Shown piece after piece: positions 1 through 9,825 of a DNA stretch of 64,000 nt (position 1 is the first letter of the stretch; each line of letters starts with the position of its first letter). A model generated the notes under the pieces. That model worked only from the letters and a program-made list of their open reading frames with translations, had not been told where the DNA came from and did not search any database. The position numbers and the translations under genes were made by a program. Source of the stretch: Erodium maritimum (lineage: Eukaryota > Streptophyta > Magnoliopsida > Geraniales > Geraniaceae); the NCBI GenBank assembly GCA_963921825.1, contig OY997591.1, forward strand, positions 54,723,031 to 54,787,030, given 5' to 3'.

Positions 1-355
1 CTCGGGGTCGGGAGCCGATGAGACCAGCTGTCTCCGGTGCGGACGTGTGGGACACACGATGAAATGGTGTCGTGAGCCGTTGGGAGCGATATCGGCGCAG
101 CGGCCGCAGCAGTCGCAGACGGTACAGCCACCCAGGGGTCGCCCGCGTCAGAGTCAACATTCGAGGCTTTCGCAACCGTCGACGAACGCTCCGGCTCCAA
201 GTCAGCAGCAAGGCTATGGGTATCCAACGGTCAGTGCGCCGGGTCAGAGGCAGCATGAGTCAGAGGGAAGAGTGTTTGCGGTCACCGCCTCTCGGACCCC
301 AAGATCCTCCACCTACCACGAGACCTATCAGGGTACGTGTTTATGGTACTGTTAA
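1..355 (+). pseudogene. Ty3/Gypsy gag C-terminal fragment with zinc knuckle
   Basis: The second frame reads through a retroviral-type zinc knuckle of the CX2CX4HX4C form at about 29-70, with all four metal ligands present. A basic, Gln/Pro/Ser-rich linker follows, containing SAQRPQQS, which is shared with the better preserved Gypsy gag at 57.4-58.8 kb. The frame ends with GTCLWYC and a stop at 353-355. In the sister element the equivalent GTCLLYH leads straight into the protease, so this copy breaks off at the protease start. Gag would package the element RNA in cytoplasmic particles. The 5' part lies outside the window. The protease, reverse transcriptase and integrase are absent: the sequence jumps to the polypurine tract about 40 bp later. 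This is therefore an internally deleted copy. Confidence 0.85.
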
Positions 356-405
356 TGAGCGTTGTTTTAAATTTCGTGGGCGAAATTCCTTTAAGGGGGG
401 TAGAT
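356..405 (+). other. Pol deletion junction and polypurine tract
   Basis: This stretch contains the end-of-internal-region signature of the Gypsy family: an AAATTTCGTGGGCGAAATTCC-like block followed by the purine run AAGGGGGG and TAGAT, directly before the LTR. The same block (ATTTCGGGGACAAAATTCC, AGGGGGGTAGAC) precedes the 3' LTR at 61602. The polypurine tract primes plus-strand DNA synthesis. Its position right after truncated gag places the pol deletion junction near 350-360. Confidence 0.8.
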
Positions 406-501
406 TGTAAAACCCGCCTAAAAAAAAAAATTGTTTTGGGCTGGACCGGACTGACCCGACCCGAGTCAGACCCGGCCCAAGTGCTGACCCGGCCCAACCC
501 A

Positions 502-514
502 GGCTTTATAAGCC
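502..514 (+). promoter_or_regulatory. TATA-like box of Gypsy LTR
   Basis: The palindrome GGCTTTATAAGCC holds TATAA about 100 bp into the LTR and lies just upstream of the telobox-like AAAACCTAGGGTTTC. This is where a plant LTR promoter would be expected. No transcription data are available, so promoter activity is inference. Confidence 0.5.
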
Positions 515-2439
515 AAAACCTAGGGTTTCAGCTGAACAGACCCACCTCCCTCTTCTGTCCTGCGCAGCCGACCCCCACACCCCTCCCTCTCTTCTTCTTC
601 GTCCTCTTCGAACCCACCCCCGACTCCCTCTCATCTCGCCGGAAACGGCAGCCCCGACCTTACTCCTCCACGCCGTCTTCTCCCTCACCGGAGTCCGACC
701 ACACCAGCACCGACCTCCCCTCACTCCTTCTCCTTCCTCGAACTCGATCTCGGCCTTCCTCCCTCTTCGATCCCGACCTCGCCAGCTCCGATCTCCCGCC
801 TCCATCTCCGGCCAACGCACCAGCTCCGGCTCCCTCACCGTCCGCTCCCTCTCCTCCGTCCTCCCACGACCACCACCGTCTCCTTCTCCGGCCGGCCACG
901 CCTTCGCCCCGTCTTCTCCAGCTCACGTCGCCGCCGCCACCGTTGGCCGAACCCCTCCCTCTCTCAGGCCTGTCTCGCCGGAAATCACCGTCTCCGACCT
1001 CCGTTCAACCACGGCGAGCTCCCTTTGCCCCTCCGCGCCCGAGCGTCCCTGAGTCCCGCCGTCGCCGTGCACGGCCGAGCCGAGACGGACTCGCCGGCGC
1101 GGGCACAGATCCGGGACGGAACAGCCCGTCTTCGTCCGGATCCGAGGCGGATCCCCGCCGTACTCCGCCGTGCTCCACCACCCCGTCGTTTCCCTTTGTC
1201 CACGGTGAGATTCTCACCGCGAGGTTTGGTCGCCGGCGGCGTCTCCGTCGGTGACCGGCCGGTTTCAAAACCGAGCCCCTCATTTCAGTTTCCCGTGTAG
1301 TTCAGTTCGATTTAATTTGGATCTGTCGAGAGAAATCATATCTGTTAAACCCGTTAAAGAAATCGATTAAAGTGGAATCGGATTTGAAATTAAAAAGGAA
1401 AGTAAAACAAAGCAAAACGGTTTAGATTTGATTAAGGTTTTGAAGGAAAAGATTTGGAAAATCAGATTGAGGTAAAAGACGGTTTTTGGAGTTGCTTCGG
1501 TTGAAATCGAAATCACGGTTTTGGAAAGAAAGGGTTGTAAATTGGAAAATCAAATTTAAGGAAAAAGGGTTTTAAAATGAAAAGGAATTAAAAGCGTTTC
1601 GGTTTTAAAAACGGTTTAAATCGAGGAGTTGTGAATCTAATTTGTAAACGGGATTTAGGAACGGTTGTTCAAAAACCGAACCTAATTCATTTTGGGCTCA
1701 AAAGACCGGAACAAAAACAGATTTGAAATCAAAACGGAATTTGATTTAGAATAAAAACCGTTCTGTTTTGAAAAAGGGTTATTAATCGGATTTAGGAACG
1801 ACTGTGGAACTCTGGGTAAAATGGACTGCTTTTCGGGTTTAAAAAGGAACAAAAGCGGACCGCTGAATCGGACCTCGGGATTCGTGCATTGGGACCGTGC
1901 CTCGCATGCACCGGTTTCGGTGCTCGGGTACTCAAACCCGATTCGCCGTGACCCCGCTTTTCTCCCGCTCGAGTTTAAGGGACAACCGTCGGTCTTAAAA
2001 CTGGATAAATCATGACCTTTAACTTAACGGCGGAACTGTTATTAATCTATGGCTTTCATGTTTCCTTTAGCATCCGGCTTCGATCGAAGTGGAGCCCGGA
2101 GGTAGTAGGCTAGAACGTCAGCAGCTAGGAAACGTAGCGGTTGCTCTTCAGTTGAGGTAGGGAAAAGTAGCCGGATCTCGGCCATGACTGGGGAAAGTTA
2201 ACAGTAGAATTGCATGTGACACCGGGGTGTCGTGGGTTGAGTAGGTTTATTTAAATATTAGAAAAGCATGATACGGGATCGTAGCAAATATTAGAAAAGC
2301 ATGATACGGGATTGTAGCGTTGAAGAGAAAAGCATCTGACACTTAGTAGTGTCGTAGGAACAGAGAACGTAGCGATAATTGTTCTACTGGAGGCATATGA
2401 CCATGCCCGGAGGTTGGTTGTGAAACTAGTGATCTTAGG

Positions 2440-3140
2440 ACTGTTGGAGGCATCGTTTTATGCCGGAGGTTGTTGTGCGTTATTTATTGCTGAGTTTGGG
2501 TGGCCTTAAGAGCCCGTATTTAATTGTTGACGTCTTGGGTGGCCATGAGAGCCCGTGGTATTTATTGTTGAGTTTGGTGGCCTTGAGAGCCCGTGTGTTT
2601 AAATTTGGTGTCTTGGGTGGCCTTGAGAGCCCGTGTATTTAATTTGACGTCTTGGGTGTTCGTGTGAGCCGTGTGTTTAAATTGGTGTCTTGGGTGGCCA
2701 TGAGTGCCCGTGTCTTACTGTCGGTGTTTTGGGTGGCAGTGAGTGCCGTGGGGTTGTTGAACCCGAGTCTTGACCGTTGGTGTGTCTTGAGTGGCAGTGA
2801 GTGTTTGTGGGGTTGTTGAACCCGAGTCTTGACCGTTGGTGTGTCTTGAGTGGCAGTGAGTGCCTGTGGGGTTGTTGAACCCGAGTCTTGACTGTTGAGG
2901 TGTCTTGAGTGGCCTTGAGTGCCTGTGTGATTGAATTTTGATTGTGATTGTGATTGCGGATCCCGGTAGGTTGCAAGCACTCTTTGGCTGGCCTGACCAA
3001 ATTTGAGTATCAACGGGTTGCAAGCACTCTTTGGCTGGCCTGACATGGTTTGAGTAACACAGGTTGCAAGCACTCTTTGGCTGGCCTGGTCCGAGTTTGA
3101 GTATCACAGGTTGTAAGCATTCTTTGGCTAGCCTGATCCG
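2440..3140 (+). repeat. Tandem arrays inside Gypsy LTR
   Basis: Two arrays are visible. The first, to about 2960, repeats a 50-62 bp unit built on GTCTTGGGTGGCC(A/T)TGAG(A/T)GCCCGTG. Its last three units are nearly identical and carry GGGGTTGTTGAACCCGAGTC, a short hairpin (GGGTT...AACCC). The second has four copies of GGTTGCAAGCACTCTTTGGC at 2969, 3016, 3061 and 3109 (the last with point changes). Short reverse-frame ORFs here are by-products of the repeats. Confidence 0.85.
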
Positions 3141-3480
3141 TGTTCGTGTGAGTGGGAGAGGTTACTGAGCAGCTGGTATGCGATCCTTTGTGATTTTGTT
3201 TGGTGTGTGATCCCTTGTGATCTGTTCGGTGTTGTGTAGTTGTCCTTCGAGTCCTTGGAAGAGATCGTGATCGTTGTGTCGTGTCTTTGGAGGAGGTCGT
3301 CGATCGTTGTGTCGGGTCTACTTACGTGGTTGAGTGTTGAGTCGTTCGAGGAAGGTCACCGTGGGTGTTTGTAAGTTAGAGTACTTGGGTTGGGGATGGT
3401 GTTTCCCCGGTGTTGAGTTGTTGTTGGTGTTACCTGCTTTGTCTGCTAATTATGCCGTAGTTAGTCTGTTATCCGCGGTG

Positions 3481-3519
3481 GTGAGCGAACGCTCACCCCT
3501 AGCTGCTTTTCCTACAGGT
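3481..3519 (+). promoter_or_regulatory. Conserved LTR hairpin followed by acceptor-like CAG
   Basis: A perfect 7 bp stem, GTGAGCG/CGCTCAC with loop AA (3481-3496), is followed by CCCTAGCTG, a pyrimidine run and CTACAG|GT. The same order, stem + CACCCCTA + T-rich tract + CAG|GT, occurs at 5097-5135, 20007-20050 and, on the minus strand, 46605-46560. Its persistence in diverged LTRs suggests function, for example 3' splice acceptor, RNA structure or 3' end formation. Which one cannot be told from sequence. Confidence 0.55.
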
Positions 3520-3770
3520 ACCGTTCGTAGGCTGGACTAGGTGAGCTTCTGAAGCTTGAAGAGCTTGAAGCGGGTTTCTGGGACTTTTGGTCTAGCGACG
3601 GATACCTCGCCTTCTTTGTCCGCTTGTGGGACGTTTTTTTTTGAATTGTAATTACCCTTTGTTGAACTAAACTGGGATTGTAAACTGTTTTAATGGAAGT
3701 GTTTGCAAAGTGTTTTCTTATTCTAATCGTTCGCGTCCCGAGTTCGGTTTACTGAAATTGGGGCGTGACA

Positions 3771-4211
3771 GCTTGGTATCAAAGCTGGAGGTTTCACACC
3801 TCGGACTGTCCGTCAATTAGGTGGGAAGAGTCGAGTCAGTAAAGTCCCGTCGTGCGTTGGGCACGTAGGTCGGGAACCGTGTGTAAACCCTTAAGGTCTT
3901 GAGTTTTGTTTTGTCTGTGTGTATGTGCAGTACGGGGTTACTGGCATACTGTTTTGTGTGTGCTGCGTGAAACGTTTTTAAGCTGTCGCGGGTCGACTCA
4001 GGAGCGCTCCTGTAGTCGAACGTGACGGTGCTGATGTCAAGTCGGTACAACGTAGTTCGGGGACGCCTGGACCGAGTTGTAACCACCTGATGTCAAGAAT
4101 TGAGGTTTTAATGAAGTGGAGAAAACTTAAAAGAAATTTGAGTGTTTTGATTTTTGTTTGACGCCGTGGGCGTGTGTGTCTGATTGTGTTAGGCCCGGTG
4201 GGCGTGTCTTG
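3771..4211 (+). other. Gypsy primer-binding site and 5' leader
   Basis: Immediately after the LTR, TTGGTATCAAAGC (3773-3785) matches the plant initiator tRNA-Met primer site TGGTATCAGAGC with one change. The leader then runs without an open frame. Its block GTAGTTCGGGGACGCCTG (about 4051-4068) is nearly identical to that in the leader of the second Gypsy element at about 56969. No gag follows; the leader is cut off by an LTR-end fragment at 4212. Confidence 0.8.
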
Positions 4212-4289
4212 ATGGAGGTGTTTGCAAAGTGTTTTCTTATTCTAATCGTTCGCGTCCCGAGTTCGGTTTACTGAAATTGGGGCGTGACA
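4212..4289 (+). repeat. Displaced 78 bp copy of Gypsy LTR 3' end
   Basis: This piece is almost identical to the last 78 bp of the LTR at 3693-3770, differing for example by GGAGGTG for GGAAGTG. It ends in the same GGGGCGTGACAG. It joins leader on its left and mid-LTR array sequence on its right, an order not produced by simple insertion. Confidence 0.85.
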
Positions 4290-5385
4290 GCCCATGTTAT
4301 TATTGTTGAGTTTTGGGTGGCCTTGAGAGCCCGTGTTATTATTGTTGAGTCTTGGGTGGCCTTGAGAGCCCGTGTTATTATTATTGAGTCTTGGGTGGCC
4401 ATGAGAGCCCGTGTTGTCATTATTGGTGTTTTGGGTGGCCATGAGTGCCCGTGGGGTTGTGAACCCGTGCTTTACCGTTGGTGTCTTGGGTGGCCATGAG
4501 GGCCCGTAGGGTTGTTGAACCCGTGTTTTGTTGTCGGTGTCTTGGTGGCCTTGAGTGCCTGTGGAGTTGAGATTGGTGTCGTTACTGTCTGTTGAACTTT
4601 GTTTGTGATTGTGTTTGGTTACTTGATCACGGTGGAGGTTGTGTGGTGTAGCTAGCCTCCCGACTGGGATCGGGAGAAGCGGAGAGGTTGTGGGCTAGCT
4701 CCCCGACTGGGATCGGGGGAAGGACGCGCGGGTGTGGCTAACCACCCGACTGGGATCGGGTGAAGCGGAGAGGTTGTGGGTTAGCCTCCCGACTGGGATC
4801 GGGAGAAGTTGCGCGACAGGTCGACCGCCTGGCCCGACTGGGATCGGAAAGGGCGAGGGACAGAGATGGTTACTGAGCAGCTGGTTTGCGATCCTTTGTG
4901 ATCTTGTTTGGTATTTTGTGTTGTCAGTCGTGTCTTTGGAGGAGGTCGTCAATCGTAGTGTGGGGTCTACATCACATGTCCGAGTGTTGAGTCGGTTGAG
5001 GAAAGTGTTATGGTCGTGTGTGTGTCTTTTGAATCGTCGTTGGTGTCACCGGCTTTGTCTGCTAAGTATGCCGTAGTCAGTCTGTTATCTGTGGTGGTGA
5101 GCGAACGCTCACCCCTAGCTGCTTTTCCTACAGGTACCGTTCGCAGGCTGGACTAGGTGAGCTTCTGAAGCTTGAAGAGCTTGAAGCGGGTTTCTGGGTG
5201 TTTTTGAGTCTAGTGACGTGTACCGCGTTTTTGTCCAATTGTTTGGGAATTATTTTGATATGTAAATACTATTTTGTTGAACTAAACTGGCATTTTAAAG
5301 TGATTTAATGAAAACAGGTTTCAAGTATTGTATCTTTTTAAATGTTCGCGTCCCGAGTTCGGTTCGCTGAAATTGGGGCGTGACA
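4290..5385 (+). mobile_element. Second Gypsy LTR, 5'-truncated
   Basis: Starting inside the tandem array region (units of GTCTTGGGTGGCC(T/A)TGAG), this piece runs through the hairpin array (4657-4847), the conserved hairpin and acceptor-like motif (5097-5135), AGCTTGAAGAGCTTGAAGCG and the terminal GGGGCGTGACA at 5385. It corresponds to about 2500-3770 of the first LTR, with different array units. It has no promoter part and no following primer site; LINE sequence starts one base later. Confidence 0.85.
4657..4847 (+). repeat. Array of five hairpins with compensating stem changes
   Basis: Five copies of CCCGA-CTGGGA-TCGG occur at 4657-4676, 4701-4718, 4743-4762, 4786-4805 and 4833-4847. The loop CTGGGA never changes. 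The sixth pair of the stem is T-A, C-G, A-T and T-A in copies one to four; the fifth has a shortened stem. Spacers (GGAGAGGTTGTGGG and others) vary. A cognate array lies in the 3' LTR at 63.4-63.75 kb, anchored by the shared flank GTCGACCGCCT. Confidence 0.8.
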
Positions 5386-5386
5386 G

Positions 5387-6349
5387 GAGGTACCTCAGTG
5401 ACTTGATCCACAGACAAGCCCCCTCTTTCATTCTCATACAGGAATCAAAACTGGATAGTATGCCCTCAAAATTTCTTAGATCCTGCAACCTAGGGGGGGT
5501 TGGGATTTCTGCTTTATGGATGCATCAGACACAAAAGGAGAAATAATATCTGTATGGAGGAATGGAGACTTTGCAATGTCCAGATCTTATGATATGAAAA
5601 GAGCTCTGATTTGGTTAGGAAAACTGATACAATCAGACTCAGCATGCTGCATCATAAACATTTATGCTTCCTCTAGCTCCTCAACTGAAAGAAAAGAGCT
5701 ATGGGAGAATCTGGAGAAAATACTCATAGCTCTTCCCTCTGATCACCACATTTTATTAGGGGGAGATTTCAATGCAACAGTCACACCTCTAGAAAGATAT
5801 TCACAAAGGACAAGAGGCATTGATATGATATGTCTTCAGAATTTTATCAACAATAATGGATTCATTGATCTGCCACTTCAGGAGGGAAAATTCACTTGGT
5901 TTGGTCCACATTCCAGGGCTTCAAGGCTTGATAGGTTTCTCATTTCACATGAATTCTTAGCTTTTTTCAACACTCTCTCTCAATTATGCTTGCCAAGAAC
6001 CATATCAGATCTCAAGCCTGTTATATTATATGATAATCTTATAGATTGGGGTCCTAGGCCTTTCAAAATTTTAAATGTCTGGACAAAAGATCCAAGATTC
6101 CTTCAGGCAGTGCATGACTTCTGGAGCTCATATGCAATATCAGGTCAGCCATACTTTATTCTTTGGATGGAACTAAAAATGCTCAAGCAGGATCTAAAGG
6201 CCTGGAACAAAAATATCTTTGATCATATAGAGACACAAATTGCTATACTAACTAAATATATAGATGATCTAGATACTCTAATTGAGTCAAGGCCTCTATC
6301 TCCAATAGAATGCTCAAAGAGAGGTGCTCTGAAAGCCTCCTTGATTTAG
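5387..6349 (+). pseudogene. LINE ORF2 apurinic-type endonuclease domain
   Basis: The first part, in frame three, has SFILIQESKLDSMPSKF, the early endonuclease motif with the metal-binding Glu of QES. A frameshift near 5515 moves to frame two, where LLGGDFNATVTPLERYS and SRLDRFLISHEF are the phosphoesterase-fold motifs conserved in plant L1 endonucleases. The final SDH motif is changed (SDLKPVILY), which removes the catalytic His. PRPFKILNVW and a linker toward the reverse transcriptase follow. The domain would nick target DNA to prime reverse transcription in the nucleus. The frame closes at 6347-6349, upstream of the G run. Confidence 0.85.
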
Positions 6350-6408
6350 AAATACAAATAGTTGTCCAAATTGTGAAGCCAAAAAGCAAGAAAAAAATAG
6401 ATCGATAA

Positions 6409-6429
6409 GGGGGGGGGGGGGGGGGGGGG
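6409..6429 (+). repeat. Run of 21 G
   Basis: Twenty-one consecutive G lie between the endonuclease and reverse transcriptase parts of the LINE. Runs of similar length occur at 39094-39111 (18 C) and 56263-56282 (20 G). Confidence 0.95.
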
Positions 6430-6459
6430 AGGGATAAAGGCTCAAAATATTTCCATAGA

Positions 6460-8225
6460 TTGGCAAATTACAAGGGAGCTAACAACAAGATCATAAACAT
6501 TATCTACAATGAGGAGCTATTGAGCAACCCTATTCAGATCAAAAATACTACAGCAGAACATTTTGCAAAGAGATTCAAAGCATCAAAACCCACAGATGTC
6601 AGACTAGATAACCTCCCCTTTTCATCTTTGACAGCTGAACAATCCTCATGGTTGGAAAGACCATTCACTGAGGAGGAAACATTACAAGCAGTGTTGGCAT
6701 GCAATGCAGAAAAAGCCACAGGGCTAGATGGATACACTTTCAAATTCTTCCAAGTTTGCTTGCAGATTATAAAAGCAGATATCATGAATTTTCTATATTG
6801 CTTCCATGAGACATGCCAGCTGGGAAAAGGGCTCAATTCTTCCTTCTTGGCTTTGATACCAAAAATTCAGCTCCCCATAGTTTTGATGACTACAGACCAA
6901 TTAGTTTGATGGGTGGCCCATAAAAAATACTCTCCAAAATTCTCTCAACCAGATTAAAGCAGGTCATTGGCCTTTTAATAGAGGAAGAACAAACTGGCTT
7001 CATCCCATGGAGACATATAGTAGATGGAATGCTAACTGCTTCAGAGGTGGTGAGTGATTTATTGTCCACAAAGCAAAAGGCCATGGTATTCAAGGCTGAT
7101 TTTGAAAAGGCCTTTGACAAGGTCAGTTGGAGCTTCATAATGCAAATTCTGACAAGGATGAATTTTGGCTACAAATGGAAACTATGGATCATTTCCTGCT
7201 TAAGAGCTTACATCTCAGTCCTCATAAATGTCTCACCAAGCCAACATTTTCAAATGTCAAGAGGATTAAGACAAGGATGTGCCCTCTCCCCATTACTCTT
7301 TGTATTAATAGCAGAAGGTTTGAACCAGATAATTAAAGCTTCAGTTCTATAAGACCATTTCTCAAGAATTCAATTCAACAATGCATGCCCCATCATAACA
7401 CACCTTCAATTTGCAGATGATTCAATGTTCTTTTTCAAAGATTCAAAGTCTAATGCCTTGGGCCTCAAGTTTGCTCTTACAATGTTTAAAATGGCTTCAG
7501 GTCTCTCAGTCAACTATGAAAAATCAGAGGCAATCTCATTCAACTTATCAGAAGAAGAGGAAAGAGAATCAACAGAAACTCTACAGTGCTCAGTGGGAAG
7601 TCTCCCTACAATATATTTAGGGTTTCCATTAGGAGTCAATCCAAAAAGAATAAAAACTTGGGATCCAATCATCAAGAAATTCAAAGTAGCACTAGGATTG
7701 TGGCAAGCCAAATTATTATCATTGGGAGGGAGGATCACACTCATCAAATCAACCTTAAGTGCTTTTCCCTTGTATTTCTTCTCAATAATCAGAGCTCCAA
7801 AAGATGTAATCAAGCAAATGGAATCATGGCAGATGAGATTTCTTTGGCATGGAAGCTCAGTTGCAAATGCCTTCTGCAAAGTGGGGTGGGATAAGGTTTG
7901 CAAATTAAAATCAGCAGGAGGATTGGGGATAAAGAAGCTAGCCAATATGAATATAGCTCTCTTAGCAAAATGGTGGTGGAGATTTGCATTAGAAAATAAC
8001 TCTCTCTAGAAAAGAATCATCTGTGCTAAATATAGGTGGGATATTTCAGAATGGGACCTATCCACGTTTCCAGAAATTGGGAGTTCAAGCTTCATGTCTG
8101 ATATCCTTGCTCTTAATGCTGATCCAATCTTCACAAATCTATTTGGAAGACAGGGACTCACTTCGAAATTGGGAAATGGTCAGAGGTTCTTTTTCTGGAA
8201 AGACATCTGGTGGGGAGACTTAGCT
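6460..8225 (+). pseudogene. LINE ORF2 reverse transcriptase domain
   Basis: The reading frame is scattered over frame one (6460-6909) and frame three (7029-8009). Recognisable in order are KATGLDGYTFKFFQ, LNSSFLALIPK, then EEEQTGFIPWRHIVDG, KADFEKAFDKVSW, SRGLRQGCALSPLLFVL and LQFADDSMFFF. The last holds the catalytic Asp pair (about 7409-7437). YLGFPLG, WQAKLLSLGGRITLIKS and GLGIKKLANMNIALLAKW follow and are typical of plant L1 reverse transcriptases. Catalytic residues survive although the frame has stops near 6909, 6930, 7352 and 8009. The enzyme would copy the element RNA at the nicked target. Confidence 0.9.
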
Positions 8226-9035
8226 TCCAAACACTTGTTCCGAAGATTATATTAGTTATCTAAGACAAAAAGGATACTGGTATCTGAAGCATGGACTAAT
8301 GGAGAATGGGAGCTTAATTCCAGAAATATCCCTATAGGAAGGGCAGAATCAGACTTAATTGTTCTACAAACAATATTGGCTGGAGTCACTATTACACATC
8401 ATGAGGACCTATTGGGCTGGTCTGGGGATCAAAATGGCTTCACAGTAAAGAAATTGTACACTCTCATAGACACCAATTCCTCTACTCTATCTCTTAATGC
8501 TCCCTGAACAAAAGCTTTATGAAAGCCATGTTTACCACCAACAATTACTGCCTTTTGTTGGCTAGCATGTCTTGAGGCAATCACAACCAAATGCTTTCTT
8601 TATTCAAGAGGGATGAATCTATCTTTACAAGGCTTAATCTGTCCAGTATGCTGCAATGACTTAGAAGATGCTTCTCACACAATTCTACACTGTCAAAAAT
8701 ATTGGGAAGTGTGGGGCCTTATCTTTAATTGGTGGGGGATATCAGGGGTTATTCCAAGCACTACAAAAATCCTCTTCACTTCCTGGTCTTCTCTAGTAAG
8801 GAATAAGCACAAACATTGCTGGAACAAGATTTTTCATATTGGGTGCTGGCAGATTTGGTTAGCAAGGAATGGAAAATTATTTGAGAGCAACAATCTTGAA
8901 GCAGAAGAAATATTCCAAAAGGTGCTGCACCAATCATACTCCTGGGAATGTGAAAAGTTCAAAGCAGGAGGACTATTCTTCTCATTCAATTCATGGATCA
9001 CTGCCTCAGGCTCTTGTACAACCTCACTTGTTTAA
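8226..9035 (+). pseudogene. LINE ORF2 C-terminal region with zf-RVT
   Basis: After several stops, frame three resumes at 8613 with a zinc-binding reverse transcriptase region: LICPVCCNDLEDASHTILHC gives the C-x2-C...H...C ligands. WEVWGLIFNWWG, then WQIWLARNGKLFE and a short tail follow, ending with the stop at 9033-9035. The segment before 8613 is still LINE-derived (LTSKLGNGQRFFFWKDIWWG-like) but lacks a continuous frame. No RNase H domain is present. Confidence 0.8.
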
Positions 9036-9825
9036 TTTCGTGGGCCACAAGTAAACCTAAAGTGTTGATTTACTTCTGTTTGGGGTTTGGGTAGGGGAGG
9101 GTTTGGGTTGGGATGGGTACCGTTGTGAGTTTGGTAAGGCTTCCTTTTGGTTGGTTCTCTTCTTTGGAGTGTGGGCATTATCTATTTTTATCTAACTTCC
9201 TTTAAGTGTGGGTAGATCCTCGTTAGGTTGAATGGTTTGTTTTGCAGGTTCTTTTTGCTGGGATCCGAAACTACACCGGCTTGCTTGCTTTGCTATGCCG
9301 TCCTAATTCAATCCTCCATAAATGGGATTCATAAGAAGTTGAGGATTCAGAGACTCTCAAATCTTTTGTAACAAAAATAGCAGCACCTAGCTTACTTCAG
9401 AAGCTGGGATATTAAAAATGAATTGAAGCTGACAGAATTGATACAAAAAATGGAGAAGAAGGTGAATTGCTTGGTGCTTTGTTGTATCAAACTTTGAAGA
9501 ACATGATTTCAACTTCATACTTGGAAGCTCCCCTTTACGTGTGCTACAAGTCATCCTTGATAGACTCTTCCTTTCACAACTACTGGTTTAGTATTACACT
9601 TTGACCTTTTAGAAGTTTTTATGGAGAATTAGAAAGATCAGAAATTCAATTTGGAGTCCTTCTCATTTTAGGTTACTTGATGTGCAAGAAAGAATTATAT
9701 TCCCTTGTTTTGCCTTAGTAAGTTGGTATGCTTGCCTTCTCAAACGGGTTTTTTTTGTGTATCCACCTCCTCTTTCATCTCGAAAGAGGTTTTTAAACTA
9801 AATTTGCTTTGCCGATCCAAAAAAA
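9036..9825 (+). other. LINE 3' untranslated region and tail
   Basis: About 790 bp of T- and G-rich sequence ends with CTCCTCTTTCATCTCGAAAG, TTTTTAAACTAAATTTGC and CCGATCC followed by seven A. This is a usual ending of plant LINEs. No other open frame is supported. Confidence 0.75.

Larger units (their letters stand above)
406..3770 (+). mobile_element. Gypsy LTR (3365 bp), 3' LTR of the pol-deleted copy
   Basis: The LTR starts TGTAAAACCC after the polypurine tract and ends GGGGCGTGACA just before a primer-binding site, so both ends are fixed by function. It contains a TATA-like box near 506, a very C-rich region (540-1250) that produces long spurious Pro/Ser open frames, an A/T- and K-rich unstructured part (1300-2030), tandem arrays (2440-3140), a conserved hairpin before an acceptor-like CAG (3481-3519), and the terminal motif TCCCGAGTTCGG. 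Solo LTRs at 17224-20333 and 46286-49060 and the LTR at 61602 share the start, the end and the array architecture, but differ strongly in sequence. Because it is followed by leader rather than host DNA, it also acts as the 5' LTR of the next unit. Confidence 0.88.
5386..9825 (+). mobile_element. L1-type LINE (ORF2 and 3' tail, 5'-truncated)
   Basis: This is a non-LTR retrotransposon on the plus strand, with endonuclease, reverse transcriptase, zf-RVT, a long 3' untranslated region and a short A tail at 9819-9825 after TTTGCCGATCC. It starts abruptly after the Gypsy LTR end and lacks ORF1 and the first ~20 codons of ORF2. A possible short TSD is (C/T)GTGACA, at 5379-5385 and just after the tail around 10930. 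If real, the LINE hit the LTR terminus and host DNA resumes there. ORF2 is broken by stops and frameshifts, so the copy is dead. A 21-base G run at 6409-6429 interrupts it. Confidence 0.88.

Noticed and set aside
337..1254. 305-codon open frame rich in Pro and Ser
   Set aside because: It starts in gag/polypurine remnants and runs through the C-rich part of an LTR. There is no domain, and the other frames are equally open because of base composition.
2639..3107. Overlapping minus-strand frames with repeated His/Ser/Gln motifs
   Set aside because: Translations of the LTR tandem arrays, open in three frames. No sign of protein selection.
3773..3785. Possible tRNA-like sequence
   Set aside because: It is the retroelement primer-binding site, complementary to the tRNA end, not a tRNA gene. 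No full cloverleaf was found anywhere in the window.
4657..4847. CRISPR-like array of repeats and spacers
   Set aside because: Repeats are short and palindromic with variable length and similar spacers. It lies in a plant LTR with no cas genes; it is a tandem LTR array.
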